From NCBI GenBank assembly GCA_002325785.1, contig DCSU01000098.1, positions 1 to 14,721 on the forward strand: 14,721 nt of DNA, written 5' to 3'. The translations under genes were made by a program, and so were the position numbers. The notes below the pieces were generated by a model. That model had not been told where the DNA came from and did not search any database. It saw only the letters and a list, made by a program, of their open reading frames with translations. Positions within the stretch are counted from its first letter, which is position 1. The number at the start of each line of letters is the position of its first letter. This document shows, piece by piece, positions 1 through 7,545 of this stretch. Source of the DNA: Bacteroidales bacterium UBA1458. GTDB lineage: Bacteria; Bacteroidota; Bacteroidia; Bacteroidales; VadinHA17.

Positions 1-1
1 A

Positions 2-160
2 CAAACAGAATGGAAAAACAAGATAAGTTTCGGGTCAGACCTGAAGGTCATCTATCGGCAGACCCCTTCGAAATTCAGTAACCGCAGCGAAACCACGGTC
101 CACAGAACCCGATGGGACCCACATATGTCAGAACCCGTAAGGCGACCTCTGCTGAGTTGA
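2..160 (+). CDS. Possible C-terminal fragment of a rightward gene, cut by the left edge
   Basis: One forward frame stays open from the window edge to a TGA at 158-160, giving 52 residues with no start codon needed inside the window. The other two forward frames stop within the first 81 bases. The peptide is polar and basic (for example SFGSDLKVIYRQTPSKFSNR) and shows no motif I recognise. Its codon choice looks like ordinary coding sequence for this window. If real, it would overlap the end of the oppositely oriented peptidase gene by 33 bases, tail to tail. That overlap is unusually long and lowers confidence. It could equally be a chance open frame in a 3' flank. Confidence 0.25.
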   Translation, partial: QTEWKNKISFGSDLKVIYRQTPSKFSNRSETTVHRTRWDPHMSEPVRRPLLS

Positions 161-1693
161 CTGCATCTGGGGCTTGCGGGGAACCAGGCTGTCACTCATG
201 GCGGCATTCCATGCCAGCCAGGCAGTAATTATCGCGTTGTGCCTCAAATCGGGCAGGAGCAGTCGTTCCCATGTGTCGGCCAGCGTGTGGTAGCCCCGAT
301 CGTATTCGATCTCATCCTGGATGAACTGAAAACCCGGGAGGCCCACGCGGTCAAAGCTCTGGTGATCGGTTCCGCCGGTATTCCGAATGGCAATGGTGGT
401 AAACCCCATGTCTCTCATCGGTTCCATCCATTCTTCGAAGAGCGGACGCACGAGGTTATTCTCCTGCAGGTATATCCCGCGGTAACGACCCGTACCATTG
501 TCCATGTTGAAATAGACTGAGAATTTGTCAAACCCGGGTTTCTTCTCCTCCTTTTCCCTGTCAAACAGGTAGGTTGACACATAACCACTTGACCCGAAGA
601 GCCCCTGTTCTTCGCCGCCCCAGAGCGCAACCCGTATCGTTCGTCTCGGTTTGGCATCCAGCGCCTTGATGATCCTTATGGCTTCCATCATCACAATACA
701 TCCTGAAGCGTTGTCCGCTGCGCCTGTACCGCCGTGCCATGAGTCGATGTGCGCCCCAAGCAACACAACCTGATCCTTAAGTTTGGGATCGGTGCCAGGT
801 ATCTCAGCAATGACATTATAAACCTTCTTTCCGGGAGCGAATTCAGCCTTTATCTCAGCCTCTACCTCCACCTTCTCGCCGTGCTTCAGCAGGCGCTCCA
901 TACGGCCATAGGCCTCCTGCGGAATGTTTATCTCAGTGACAGGCTGCACGCCTTTGCCGTCATATGATGCGCCGGACGACCGCGGTATGTTGAAGGCGCT
1001 TCCCTGGTTGATGATCATTGCCACATCCTCGGTGCGCAGAAACTCATTGATCTTGTTTCGCAGCTCGCGCATTGCCATGTAGTCACCCATCATCCTTCTT
1101 GAAGGAGTCCCGCCTGCCTGAACCATTGAGATATTCTCAAGCTCCTCCTCCGTGTACCTTTTGGCCAGAGGCTCCCAGTTCACTTCGTACTGCGACGAAG
1201 AGGGCGCCATGATAATCTTTCCCTTAAGCTTCCCGCGATATTGTTCTATCTCTTCGACCTTCTTTATATCTACAAGGATGACCTCGCCCTTTATCAGTCC
1301 GTCAGTGCCCGAGGTCCAGGCCACCGGGGTGACTGAGAAGTTATTGTAATAGGGAGCGGTCATGGCGGCATAGGCCCTGGTGTAGTCCCATCCGCCGCGG
1401 CTGAACTCACTGACCGTCTCAACACGGACGTTGGAGAGGCCGTATTCCGCAAGCTTGGCCCTGGCGATCTCATTTGCGCGGTCAAGTCCGGGTGACCCTG
1501 TGAGACGCGGACCGGCAAGATCAGTCATGATATAGGAAAGTGTCTCAATATCTGAGTTGCGCTGGCCCTCCTGCCTGATCTTGTAAACCATTTCCAGGTC
1601 CACGGATACCTCCTGCGAGGAGACCGGCATTATCAAGGCTAACAGGAGAGCGGTGACCAGAGCTCTCCTTACAGCAAAAAATGGGTTTTTCAT
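128..1693 (-). CDS. Secreted M28 family metallopeptidase (carboxypeptidase Q-like)
   Basis: A zinc-dependent exopeptidase of family M28, closest in layout to plasma glutamate carboxypeptidase (carboxypeptidase Q), expected in the periplasm or outside the cell. I place the start at 1693, giving 521 residues, because that Met opens a clear signal peptide (MKNPFFAVRRALVTALLLAL, then VSSQ). The longer frame from 1759 adds 22 polar residues with no sense as an export signal. A PA-like insert lies roughly at residues 120-270. The two-zinc site is complete: H315 in the AHID motif, D327 in GAADNASG, the catalytic pair E361/E362 in GGEEQGLFGS, D398 in NMDNG and H469 in GYHT. H444 in GTDHQSF is a further conserved site residue. 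The gene is divergent from mutS2 across 102 bases. A near-match -7 box (TATATTTA on the minus strand, 1717-1724) lies 23 bases before the ATG. Substrate is unknown. Confidence 0.9.
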   Translation of the reverse strand: MKNPFFAVRRALVTALLLALIMPVSSQEVSVDLEMVYKIRQEGQRNSDIETLSYIMTDLAGPRLTGSPGLDRANEIARAKLAEYGLSNVRVETVSEFSRGGWDYTRAYAAMTAPYYNNFSVTPVAWTSGTDGLIKGEVILVDIKKVEEIEQYRGKLKGKIIMAPSSSQYEVNWEPLAKRYTEEELENISMVQAGGTPSRRMMGDYMAMRELRNKINEFLRTEDVAMIINQGSAFNIPRSSGASYDGKGVQPVTEINIPQEAYGRMERLLKHGEKVEVEAEIKAEFAPGKKVYNVIAEIPGTDPKLKDQVVLLGAHIDSWHGGTGAADNASGCIVMMEAIRIIKALDAKPRRTIRVALWGGEEQGLFGSSGYVSTYLFDREKEEKKPGFDKFSVYFNMDNGTGRYRGIYLQENNLVRPLFEEWMEPMRDMGFTTIAIRNTGGTDHQSFDRVGLPGFQFIQDEIEYDRGYHTLADTWERLLLPDLRHNAIITAWLAWNAAMSDSLVPRKPQMQSTQQRSPYGF

Positions 1694-1716
1694 CTGATTT
1701 TTGTTTTTTAGAGGAA

Positions 1717-1724
1717 TAAATATA
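1717..1724 (-). promoter_or_regulatory. Possible Bacteroidota -7 box for the M28 peptidase gene
   Basis: On the minus strand this reads TATATTTA, seven of eight positions of TAnnTTTG, with the final G missing. It lies 23 bases before the chosen ATG at 1693, which would give a short leader. No clear -33 TTTG was seen at the usual distance, so this is tentative. Confidence 0.3.
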
Positions 1725-1769
1725 GGGTCATAAAATTTACACCTGTGATGCATTAACATTAATTAACTT

Positions 1770-1777
1770 TACTTTTG
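1770..1777 (+). promoter_or_regulatory. Bacteroidota-type -7 promoter box of mutS2
   Basis: The octamer TACTTTTG matches the TAnnTTTG consensus exactly and ends 18 bases before the mutS2 ATG. Transcription would start about 1784, leaving a leader of only some 10-12 bases. No convincing -33 TTTG is visible upstream. The same octamer, at nearly the same distance, precedes the M28 lipoprotein gene starting at 11389. Confidence 0.55.
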
Positions 1778-1795
1778 CGCTGAGACGAGCATTAA

Positions 1796-4273
1796 ATGAT
1801 CTATCCCGACACATACGAACTCAAAATAGGATTTGACCGCATAAGAGAGCATCTGAACTCCGGGTGCCTCAGTCCTGCCGGCGTGCGCAGGATGGATGCC
1901 ATGAAGTCCTCCTTCTCAGCCGGTGAGGTCAGGCAGCGGCTGGCACTGACTGAGGAGTTTCAGCAAATCCTTTCCTACGGCGAACAGTTCCCCTCAGACA
2001 ATTACAATGACCCCTTCGTCATGCTGGAGAAGCTGCGTGTGGAGGGCACCTTCCCCGAGCTGGAAGAGGTTGTCGCCCTGCGTGGCTCACTTGACACAAT
2101 CAGGCGAATCATCGGATTCTTCAAGAACAGGAAAGACGGAAGGTACCCGCTGCTTTCAGTAATGGCCGGCGCCGTGGTCTATTATCCTTTTGTCACAGAG
2201 GCTATTGACCGTATCATAGACAAGGAGGGAAAGGTCCGTGACAGCGCCTCCCCGGCACTGAAGTCGATACGGGCTGACCTTGCATCAAAGAGCCTCGCGG
2301 CGGTGAGAAAACTGCACTCCGTACTGCGCCAGGCACAGGCCGACGGTATCGTGGATCGCGACATCACGGTGGCTGTGCGCAACGGTCGCGGTGTGATACC
2401 CGTCAGCGCCTCCAACAAGCGCGGCATAAAGGGCTTGGTGCATGATGAGTCGGCCACCGGCAAGACCGTCTTCATCGAACCGGCCGAGGTGGTGGAGCTG
2501 AACAATGAGATCACCGAGCTTGAGCACCAGGAGAAGCGCGAGATAGTGAAGATTCTGACCGCCCTGGCTGACACCATCAGGCCATATATTGACGACCTGG
2601 AGACGAACTTCGATTTTCTTGCAGAGATTGACTTCATCAGGGCCAAGGCTCTCTTCGGTCTCAGGCTGCACAGCATCAGGCCGCCTGTATCCGACGCCCC
2701 GCATATACGGTGGATCAACGCACGCCACCCGTTGCTGACACTCTCGTTTGCCCGGACAACAGGCAGGCAGGTGGTGCCCCTGACAATTACAATCGACAGC
2801 AAAGACCGCATCCTTGTCATCTCGGGACCCAACGCCGGGGGTAAGTCAGTATGCCTCAAGACAGTAGCCCTGGTGCAGTATATGCTGCAGTGCGGGATGA
2901 CCATCCCGGTTGACGAGGGCACCGAGACCGGCATCTTCGGCAAGTTCTTCATAGACATAGGCGACGAGCAGAGCATTGAGAATGACCTGAGCACCTACAG
3001 TTCCCATCTCATTAATATGAAGCAGATGCTCAGGCATGCCGACGGCCACTCGCTGGTGATGATAGATGAGTTCGGGACCGGAACCGAGCCTGTCATCGGC
3101 GGCGCCATCGCGGAAGCCATCCTGGCGGAGCTGAACCGCCGCGCCGCATACGGAGTAATCACCACACACTATACCAACCTGAAGCACTTCGCCACATCAC
3201 AGGAGGGGATAGTCAACGGCGCCATGGCATTCGACAATCAGCTGATGCAACCACTGTTCAGGCTTGATCAGGGCAAACCGGGAAGTTCTTTCGCCTTTGA
3301 GATAGCAAAGAAGATAGGACTGCCAAATGAGATATTAACCGATGCAGCAGCCAGGGCAGGCGAGGGGAATGTCGACTTTGACCGCAATCTCCGTGAGATT
3401 GCACGCGATAAACGTTACTGGGAGAAGAAACGCGAGGCCGTGCACCGTCATGAGAAGCGGCTTGAGGAGCTGATTGCATCATACGAGGCACAGATAGGCG
3501 ATATTAAGACACAGAAAAAGGAGATCATAGGCCAGGCGAAGAACAAGGCGGAAGAGCTGCTGCGTGACACCAACAGGATGATCGAAAACACCATCCGCAC
3601 TATCCGTGAGGCACAGGCCGGGAAGGAGGCAACAAAGGAGGTGCGCGAAGAGCTCGACTCCTTCCGCGAACAGCTGGCAAAAGAGGAGAAGCATCAGGAG
3701 GTTACCATGGCAGCTGCTCCAAGGCTTGACACTCCCGCCGCCAGCATAGTAAAACGCATTGCGAAGAAGAAGGAGCCGGAACCTGCGGTGAAGAAAAAAA
3801 CAGGGAAGCTGGCACCGGGTGACTTTGTAAGGATCACCGGCACCGATACCCTGGGAGAGGTGACGGAGATACGTGGAAAGAAACTGCAAATCATCTCCGG
3901 GAGCCTGAAGATGAATGTCGATATCACCAAAACCGAACCGGTGGATGCAACTACCTACCGGAAGGAGTTGTCTAAAAACAAACCGCAGCCCAGGATAGAC
4001 TGGTCGCAAAATACAAGGCGCAACCAGTTCCACTCTGAGATTGATGTCAGGGGGATGCGTACCGAAGAGGCACTGCAGGTGGTGCAGGAGTTTATTGACA
4101 CAGCCATGATGATTCAGTACCGGAACCTGCGTATCCTGCACGGTAAGGGCAACGGCATCCTCAGGCAGATGATAAGACAATACCTCGAGTCAACCGGCGC
4201 CGTGAAGAGCGCCATCGATGAGCATGTAGAGAGAGGCGGAGCAGGAATAACGCTGGTCGAACTGGACATCTGA
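1796..4273 (+). CDS. mutS2: MutS2 ATPase / endonuclease with C-terminal Smr domain
   Basis: A MutS2 family protein of 825 residues, a normal family length. MutS2 lacks the mismatch-recognition domain of MutS. It is known to act on branched DNA, suppressing homologous recombination, and in some bacteria to rescue collided ribosomes. Order of parts: core/lever helices at about 1-320; ABC-type ATPase with Walker A GPNAGGKS (344-351), signature stretch DEQSIENDLSTYSSH (390-404) and Walker B VMIDEFGTGTEP (421-432); the H-loop equivalent TTHY (456-459); a charged coiled coil (about 530-635); a lysine-rich linker (657-670); a KOW-like small beta domain (about 673-715); and an Smr nuclease domain (748-825) with IDVRGMR and LHGKGNG. 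The start MIYPDTYELKIGFD is the usual N-terminus in this phylum. No Shine-Dalgarno is visible, and an exact -7 box lies just upstream. All catalytic motifs are intact. Confidence 0.96.
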   Translation: MIYPDTYELKIGFDRIREHLNSGCLSPAGVRRMDAMKSSFSAGEVRQRLALTEEFQQILSYGEQFPSDNYNDPFVMLEKLRVEGTFPELEEVVALRGSLDTIRRIIGFFKNRKDGRYPLLSVMAGAVVYYPFVTEAIDRIIDKEGKVRDSASPALKSIRADLASKSLAAVRKLHSVLRQAQADGIVDRDITVAVRNGRGVIPVSASNKRGIKGLVHDESATGKTVFIEPAEVVELNNEITELEHQEKREIVKILTALADTIRPYIDDLETNFDFLAEIDFIRAKALFGLRLHSIRPPVSDAPHIRWINARHPLLTLSFARTTGRQVVPLTITIDSKDRILVISGPNAGGKSVCLKTVALVQYMLQCGMTIPVDEGTETGIFGKFFIDIGDEQSIENDLSTYSSHLINMKQMLRHADGHSLVMIDEFGTGTEPVIGGAIAEAILAELNRRAAYGVITTHYTNLKHFATSQEGIVNGAMAFDNQLMQPLFRLDQGKPGSSFAFEIAKKIGLPNEILTDAAARAGEGNVDFDRNLREIARDKRYWEKKREAVHRHEKRLEELIASYEAQIGDIKTQKKEIIGQAKNKAEELLRDTNRMIENTIRTIREAQAGKEATKEVREELDSFREQLAKEEKHQEVTMAAAPRLDTPAASIVKRIAKKKEPEPAVKKKTGKLAPGDFVRITGTDTLGEVTEIRGKKLQIISGSLKMNVDITKTEPVDATTYRKELSKNKPQPRIDWSQNTRRNQFHSEIDVRGMRTEEALQVVQEFIDTAMMIQYRNLRILHGKGNGILRQMIRQYLESTGAVKSAIDEHVERGGAGITLVELDI

Positions 4274-4310
4274 CAAAGGTCAACCAGGCAAAACCCTGGT
4301 CGATTTGGTC
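4272..4310 (+). terminator. Imperfect hairpin just after mutS2, possible terminator
   Basis: Right after the mutS2 stop an imperfect stem forms. The core ACCAGG (4283-4288) pairs with CCTGGT (4295-4300) around a CAAAAC loop. The outer arm GACAAA (4272-4277) pairs with TTTGGTC (4304-4310) with one bulged G. No T-run follows on the plus strand, so it is not a classical intrinsic terminator. It could stabilise the 3' end instead. The remaining bases up to 4397 hold only the leader of the next gene. Confidence 0.35.
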
Positions 4311-4397
4311 ATCTGAATACGTGGACCCGGCATACTGATAATTTTCATCTTTTATTTTGCTCGAAAAGCATATAATTGCATAACGAACAATACAACC

Positions 4398-6326
4398 ATG
4401 AAGAAAACCGCCCTCACACTGATTATGCTTGCCTTCATTGCTACTGCAGGCGCACAGACCAATGACTTCTATGACGATGCACCCACAAACCCTCTGAAGG
4501 GAGCCCGGAAGATACTTGTAACGGGCGAGGTCCAGAAGGAGATTACGGTTGATATCAGCAGGCTCCCGCTGCACAGTATCACAGTCAAGGAGACCACTCT
4601 CAGCGACAGTGCTGCAGGCTTCACCGGCGCATACCGGTACGATGGGTACTCGCTCTACGACATCCTTGACAAAGTTGTGCTGAAGAAGAAGAACGAGGCC
4701 GAATTCCCGCCGATCATTGACCTCTATGTTGAAGTGACAAATGACAGGGGTGAGAGCGTCACCTTCTCATGGGGCGAGATCTATTATCCCGTAAACCGCC
4801 ATCGTCTCCTGATTGCCACCTCTGTGGCGCGCATCGTGCCCTCGAAGGCAAAGGACCTCTGGCCGTTGCCTGTTGAGACGAAAATTGTGGCTGGAAACGA
4901 CCTTGTCACCTCCCGCAACATCAGCAACCCGGTGAAGGTCACGGTGAAGTCGCTCGACTGCAAGTATGTAATCAATAAGGGCATGACGCCTCTCTTTTCG
5001 GAGACGATGAAAATCTGCGTCAATGGCAAGCAGCGGGGCATAATGACGGAACTGCCCGAATCTTTTGATAATGAGACCTACCAGACTGTGTTCTATGGCC
5101 GCGGGATGGGCATCCACGGCACCACGCCCTTCTCGGGAGCGATGCTTGCAGAGATACTGAAAGGACACTACAGGATTTCAACCGAGGCTCTGCGGCAGGG
5201 TATGGTTGTCATTGCAGGCGCTGACGGTTACCGGGCTGCATTCACCCTGAGTGAGATCATCAACCGCAATGACCAGCAGGAGGTGCTGCTCATCGGCAGT
5301 GATAATTACGAAGGCGCCGGCCGGTTCTCGCTCTTCCCCGCAGGCGACTTCTTCTCTGACCGTGCCATCAAGGCAATCATGGAGATAGACCTGCTGCTTC
5401 CGAAGGCCGGTTCGCAATGGGCCATCGTTGTCCACGGCGGCGCCGGTACCATCACCCGTGAGCGGATGACGCCTGAGATCGAAGCCGAATACCGTGCCGT
5501 GATGAAGGCGGTGATAGATACCGGCGCAGCCATCCTGGCTTCCGGCGGCTCGGCTCTTGACGCGGTGGAACGCACAATCAGGCTCATGGAAGATTCCCCG
5601 CTGTTCAATGCCGGCAGGGGCGCCGTCTTTACCCATGAAGGCCGCAATGAGCTCGACGCCTCAATCATGGACGGCAGTGACCTCGCCGCCGGCGCCGTGG
5701 CCGGCGTGACCGACATACGCAACCCCATCACCGCCGCACGCACCGTCATGGAGAAATCACCCCATGTGATGCTGACAGGCAAAGGCGCCTCTGATTTCGC
5801 CGCGGAGAAGGGACTGGAGATAGTCGACCCCTCTTATTTTCGCGTTGAGAGTAGATTCAATGAGCTGCAACGGTCATTGAAGGACGACAAGCACGGTACC
5901 GTGGGATGCGTGGTCCTCGACATGAACGGCGACCTGGCAGCAGGCACATCCACAGGCGGGATGACCAACAAACGATATAACCGCGTGGGCGATGCCCCGG
6001 TGATAGGAGCAGGGACCTACGCAAACAACGCCACCTGTGCGGTGTCAGCAACAGGCCATGGCGAGTTCTTCATAAGATATACCGTGGCACATGATATCTC
6101 AGCCCTGATGGAATACAGGGGATTGACTCTCGATGAGGCTGCGAGGGTTGTGATTGATGAAAAGCTTGTAAGGGTTGGAGGCACGGGCGGCGTGGTAGCC
6201 GTTGACCGCAAGGGAAACGTCTCCATGCCCTTCAACACCGAAGGCATGTACCGGGGTTACAAAACCTCGGCAGGAGTCTCAGGCGTCTTTATCTTTTCTG
6301 ATGAGCCTGACAGGCTGATCCCGTAG
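4398..6326 (+). CDS. Exported fusion: two sulfite-oxidase/molybdopterin-fold domains plus isoaspartyl peptidase/L-asparaginase
   Basis: A 642-residue exported protein with signal peptide MKKTALTLIMLAFIATAGAQ. Residues about 34-185 and 203-332 each resemble the oxidoreductase molybdopterin-binding fold. The first has ILVTGEV, then YRYDGYSLYDILD and FSWGEIYYPVN. The second has KICVNGK, GRGMGIHGTTPFSG and VIAGADGYRAAFTLSEI. I see no candidate for the molybdenum-ligand Cys of sulfite oxidase, so these may be non-catalytic. From W341 a full plant-type asparaginase follows: WAIVVHGGAG (341-350), NAGRGAVF (404-411), the autocleavage site KHG/T with nucleophile T501, T519 in GTSTGGMTNK, R529 in NRVGDAP and SATGHGE (550-556). 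This Ntn-hydrolase family cuts itself before the Thr and removes beta-aspartyl residues from peptides or hydrolyses asparagine. The asparaginase part has no Met of its own at its start, so it is translated only as part of the fusion. Chain split at G500/T501 is predicted, not shown. The peptidase assignment is firm; the N-terminal one is moderate. Confidence 0.85.
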   Translation: MKKTALTLIMLAFIATAGAQTNDFYDDAPTNPLKGARKILVTGEVQKEITVDISRLPLHSITVKETTLSDSAAGFTGAYRYDGYSLYDILDKVVLKKKNEAEFPPIIDLYVEVTNDRGESVTFSWGEIYYPVNRHRLLIATSVARIVPSKAKDLWPLPVETKIVAGNDLVTSRNISNPVKVTVKSLDCKYVINKGMTPLFSETMKICVNGKQRGIMTELPESFDNETYQTVFYGRGMGIHGTTPFSGAMLAEILKGHYRISTEALRQGMVVIAGADGYRAAFTLSEIINRNDQQEVLLIGSDNYEGAGRFSLFPAGDFFSDRAIKAIMEIDLLLPKAGSQWAIVVHGGAGTITRERMTPEIEAEYRAVMKAVIDTGAAILASGGSALDAVERTIRLMEDSPLFNAGRGAVFTHEGRNELDASIMDGSDLAAGAVAGVTDIRNPITAARTVMEKSPHVMLTGKGASDFAAEKGLEIVDPSYFRVESRFNELQRSLKDDKHGTVGCVVLDMNGDLAAGTSTGGMTNKRYNRVGDAPVIGAGTYANNATCAVSATGHGEFFIRYTVAHDISALMEYRGLTLDEAARVVIDEKLVRVGGTGGVVAVDRKGNVSMPFNTEGMYRGYKTSAGVSGVFIFSDEPDRLIP

Positions 6327-6341
6327 ACTCACCAGCCAGAC

Positions 6342-6407
6342 GGCCCTGACCCCTGTGGCAGGCGGTCCTGACTCCCGGGTGCAGTGGCCCTGAACCCATC
6401 CAAAAGA
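6342..6407. repeat. Three degenerate 22-base tandem units between convergent genes
   Basis: The phrase GG(C/T)CCTGA(C/A) begins at 6342, 6364 and 6386, an exact 22-base period, followed each time by a C-rich stretch. The units diverge after the first dozen bases and the third runs into the A-rich flank of the terminator. It lies just after the stop of the fusion gene (6326). No coding role is apparent on either strand. It may be a small local duplication or part of a repetitive intergenic element. Confidence 0.45.
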
Positions 6408-6438
6408 AAACGCGGCGCTCTGTCCGGGGCGCCGCGTT
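6401..6438 (-). terminator. Strong intrinsic terminator of the sigma-factor operon
   Basis: A perfect 10-bp stem, AACGCGGCGC (6409-6418) with GCGCCGCGTT (6429-6438), closes a 10-base loop. On the minus strand it is followed by TTTTCTTTTG (6410 down to 6401), a proper T-rich tail. It sits 25 bases after the stop of the repeat-protein gene (6463). On the plus strand there is no T-run after the stem, but the same hairpin may also slow transcription from the convergent fusion gene. Confidence 0.8.
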
Positions 6439-6462
6439 CATTGAAAATATAATCCAAATCGT

Positions 6463-7545
6463 CTAAAAGAGTCTTACTGATCCGTAGGATGCGTTTATGG
6501 TCACCTCCGAGGTTGGGTTGGCACACTTGCCTACCTTGCCGGCCAGCTCAGTGGAGGTGTTACCTACGATACGCCTGTCAGGCGAGAATTTTGCGTCATC
6601 GATCTTGACACTGCCGTATGAGCTGTTGGCGTCAAGCCTGTAGCATGCCTCCGGGTCAATGCCCAGCTTAACCGCACAGTAGCCTGCCTTTACTGTTACC
6701 TTTTCAAACCCTGCAGGAATCCGGTCAACATTGAGGTTGCCGTATTTTGTCTCCACCTCCAGTTTCTTGTTCACCATCTTGAAGTTGAGGTCTGTATATC
6801 CGCCGAGCACCACAATGTTGTTGGCGGCTCCCACAGTGTACCCGTCATATTTGCTGTCTGCTACCAGTGAGCTGACTTCGGTCACCGAGACCTTGGAATA
6901 CTTGCTGTCAACCAACAGGGCCGTAGCCCTGACAACGCTGAACATGCCGCAGTAACGGGTGTTAATCTCTGCCCATCCAAGCTCCTCAACGGTGCCCTTA
7001 CCGTAAGCAACAATCAGCGTATTGAGTGGCTTGACATTGCCCCTTGTGAGCTTGTTCACGGTCATATCGCCATATTTGACATTCAGGCTGGCAAGTCCGG
7101 AGACCTCATCCACCACCATATTGCCATACTTGTTATCAATGCTGAGGTTGATATAGGCAGGCATCCTGACAGTGTAGTTGATGCTGAAGCTGTTGTTCGA
7201 GCCTTTCCAGCTTACTGATGAGAAGTCATTGCTGAACACAGTCTCCGCCGTGAGGTTCCCGCCATCCTCGGTGAATTCTACGGTGATCATCTCCAGCATT
7301 TTTTTTGCCTTATCGGCTGAGGGATGCTCTACCTTGACGGTAACATCAATCACAATGTTATCGCGGTCCCAGGTCTCTGTAACAACCGCCCCAAACTTAT
7401 TGCTTATAGTGAGGGTGGTGTTTTCAGACGGAACCTTCTCCCGGTGATATTCTTTCTTTACCTCTTCTGCAGAGGCTGTAAGGGCGACCGCGCAGAGCAA
7501 TGCTGCGAACAGTGTCACCCGCTTGTTAAATAGCGACTTTTTCAT
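6463..7545 (-). CDS. Exported 'KYG'-repeat protein, DUF4097-like putative adhesin fold
   Basis: A 360-residue exported protein; signal peptide MKKSLFNKRVTLFAALLCAV with ASA at 24-26. The body is a run of short beta units marked by an aromatic residue, usually in (K/A/S)YG. Marker residues are F51, Y140, Y158, Y181, Y198, Y216, Y233, Y250, Y268, Y289, Y310 and Y354. From 140 to 268 the spacing is mostly 17-18 residues, as expected for the rungs of a beta-helix. Such proteins are often labelled DUF4097 or putative auto-transporter adhesin head. No catalytic motif is seen and biochemical function is unknown. Its start codon lies 20 bases inside the end of the anti-sigma gene, so translation is probably coupled. 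In Bacteroidota this type commonly follows an ECF sigma/anti-sigma pair, so it may be a target or a partner of the envelope signal. A strong terminator closes the operon. Confidence 0.8.
   Translation of the reverse strand: MKKSLFNKRVTLFAALLCAVALTASAEEVKKEYHREKVPSENTTLTISNKFGAVVTETWDRDNIVIDVTVKVEHPSADKAKKMLEMITVEFTEDGGNLTAETVFSNDFSSVSWKGSNNSFSINYTVRMPAYINLSIDNKYGNMVVDEVSGLASLNVKYGDMTVNKLTRGNVKPLNTLIVAYGKGTVEELGWAEINTRYCGMFSVVRATALLVDSKYSKVSVTEVSSLVADSKYDGYTVGAANNIVVLGGYTDLNFKMVNKKLEVETKYGNLNVDRIPAGFEKVTVKAGYCAVKLGIDPEACYRLDANSSYGSVKIDDAKFSPDRRIVGNTSTELAGKVGKCANPTSEVTINASYGSVRLF

Noticed and set aside
97..119. GGTCC/GGACC pair downstream of the M28 peptidase gene
   Set aside because: A 5-bp stem with a 13-base loop and no T-run; expected by chance.
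1694..1759. Upstream start of the M28 peptidase at 1759
   Set aside because: It would place 22 polar residues before a clear signal peptide. The Met at 1693 is the sensible start and leaves room for a promoter.
2182..2994. Long open frame of 270 codons on the minus strand inside mutS2
   Set aside because: It lies wholly within a gene with intact MutS2 motifs, its product is rich in Ser/Arg with no domain, and no start signal precedes it. It is a shadow of the mutS2 codon pattern.
3479..4180. Open frame of 233 codons on the minus strand over the mutS2 coiled coil and Smr region
   Set aside because: The Leu/Cys/His-rich translation is what antisense reading of Lys/Glu-rich coding sequence gives. 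No motif and no promoter.
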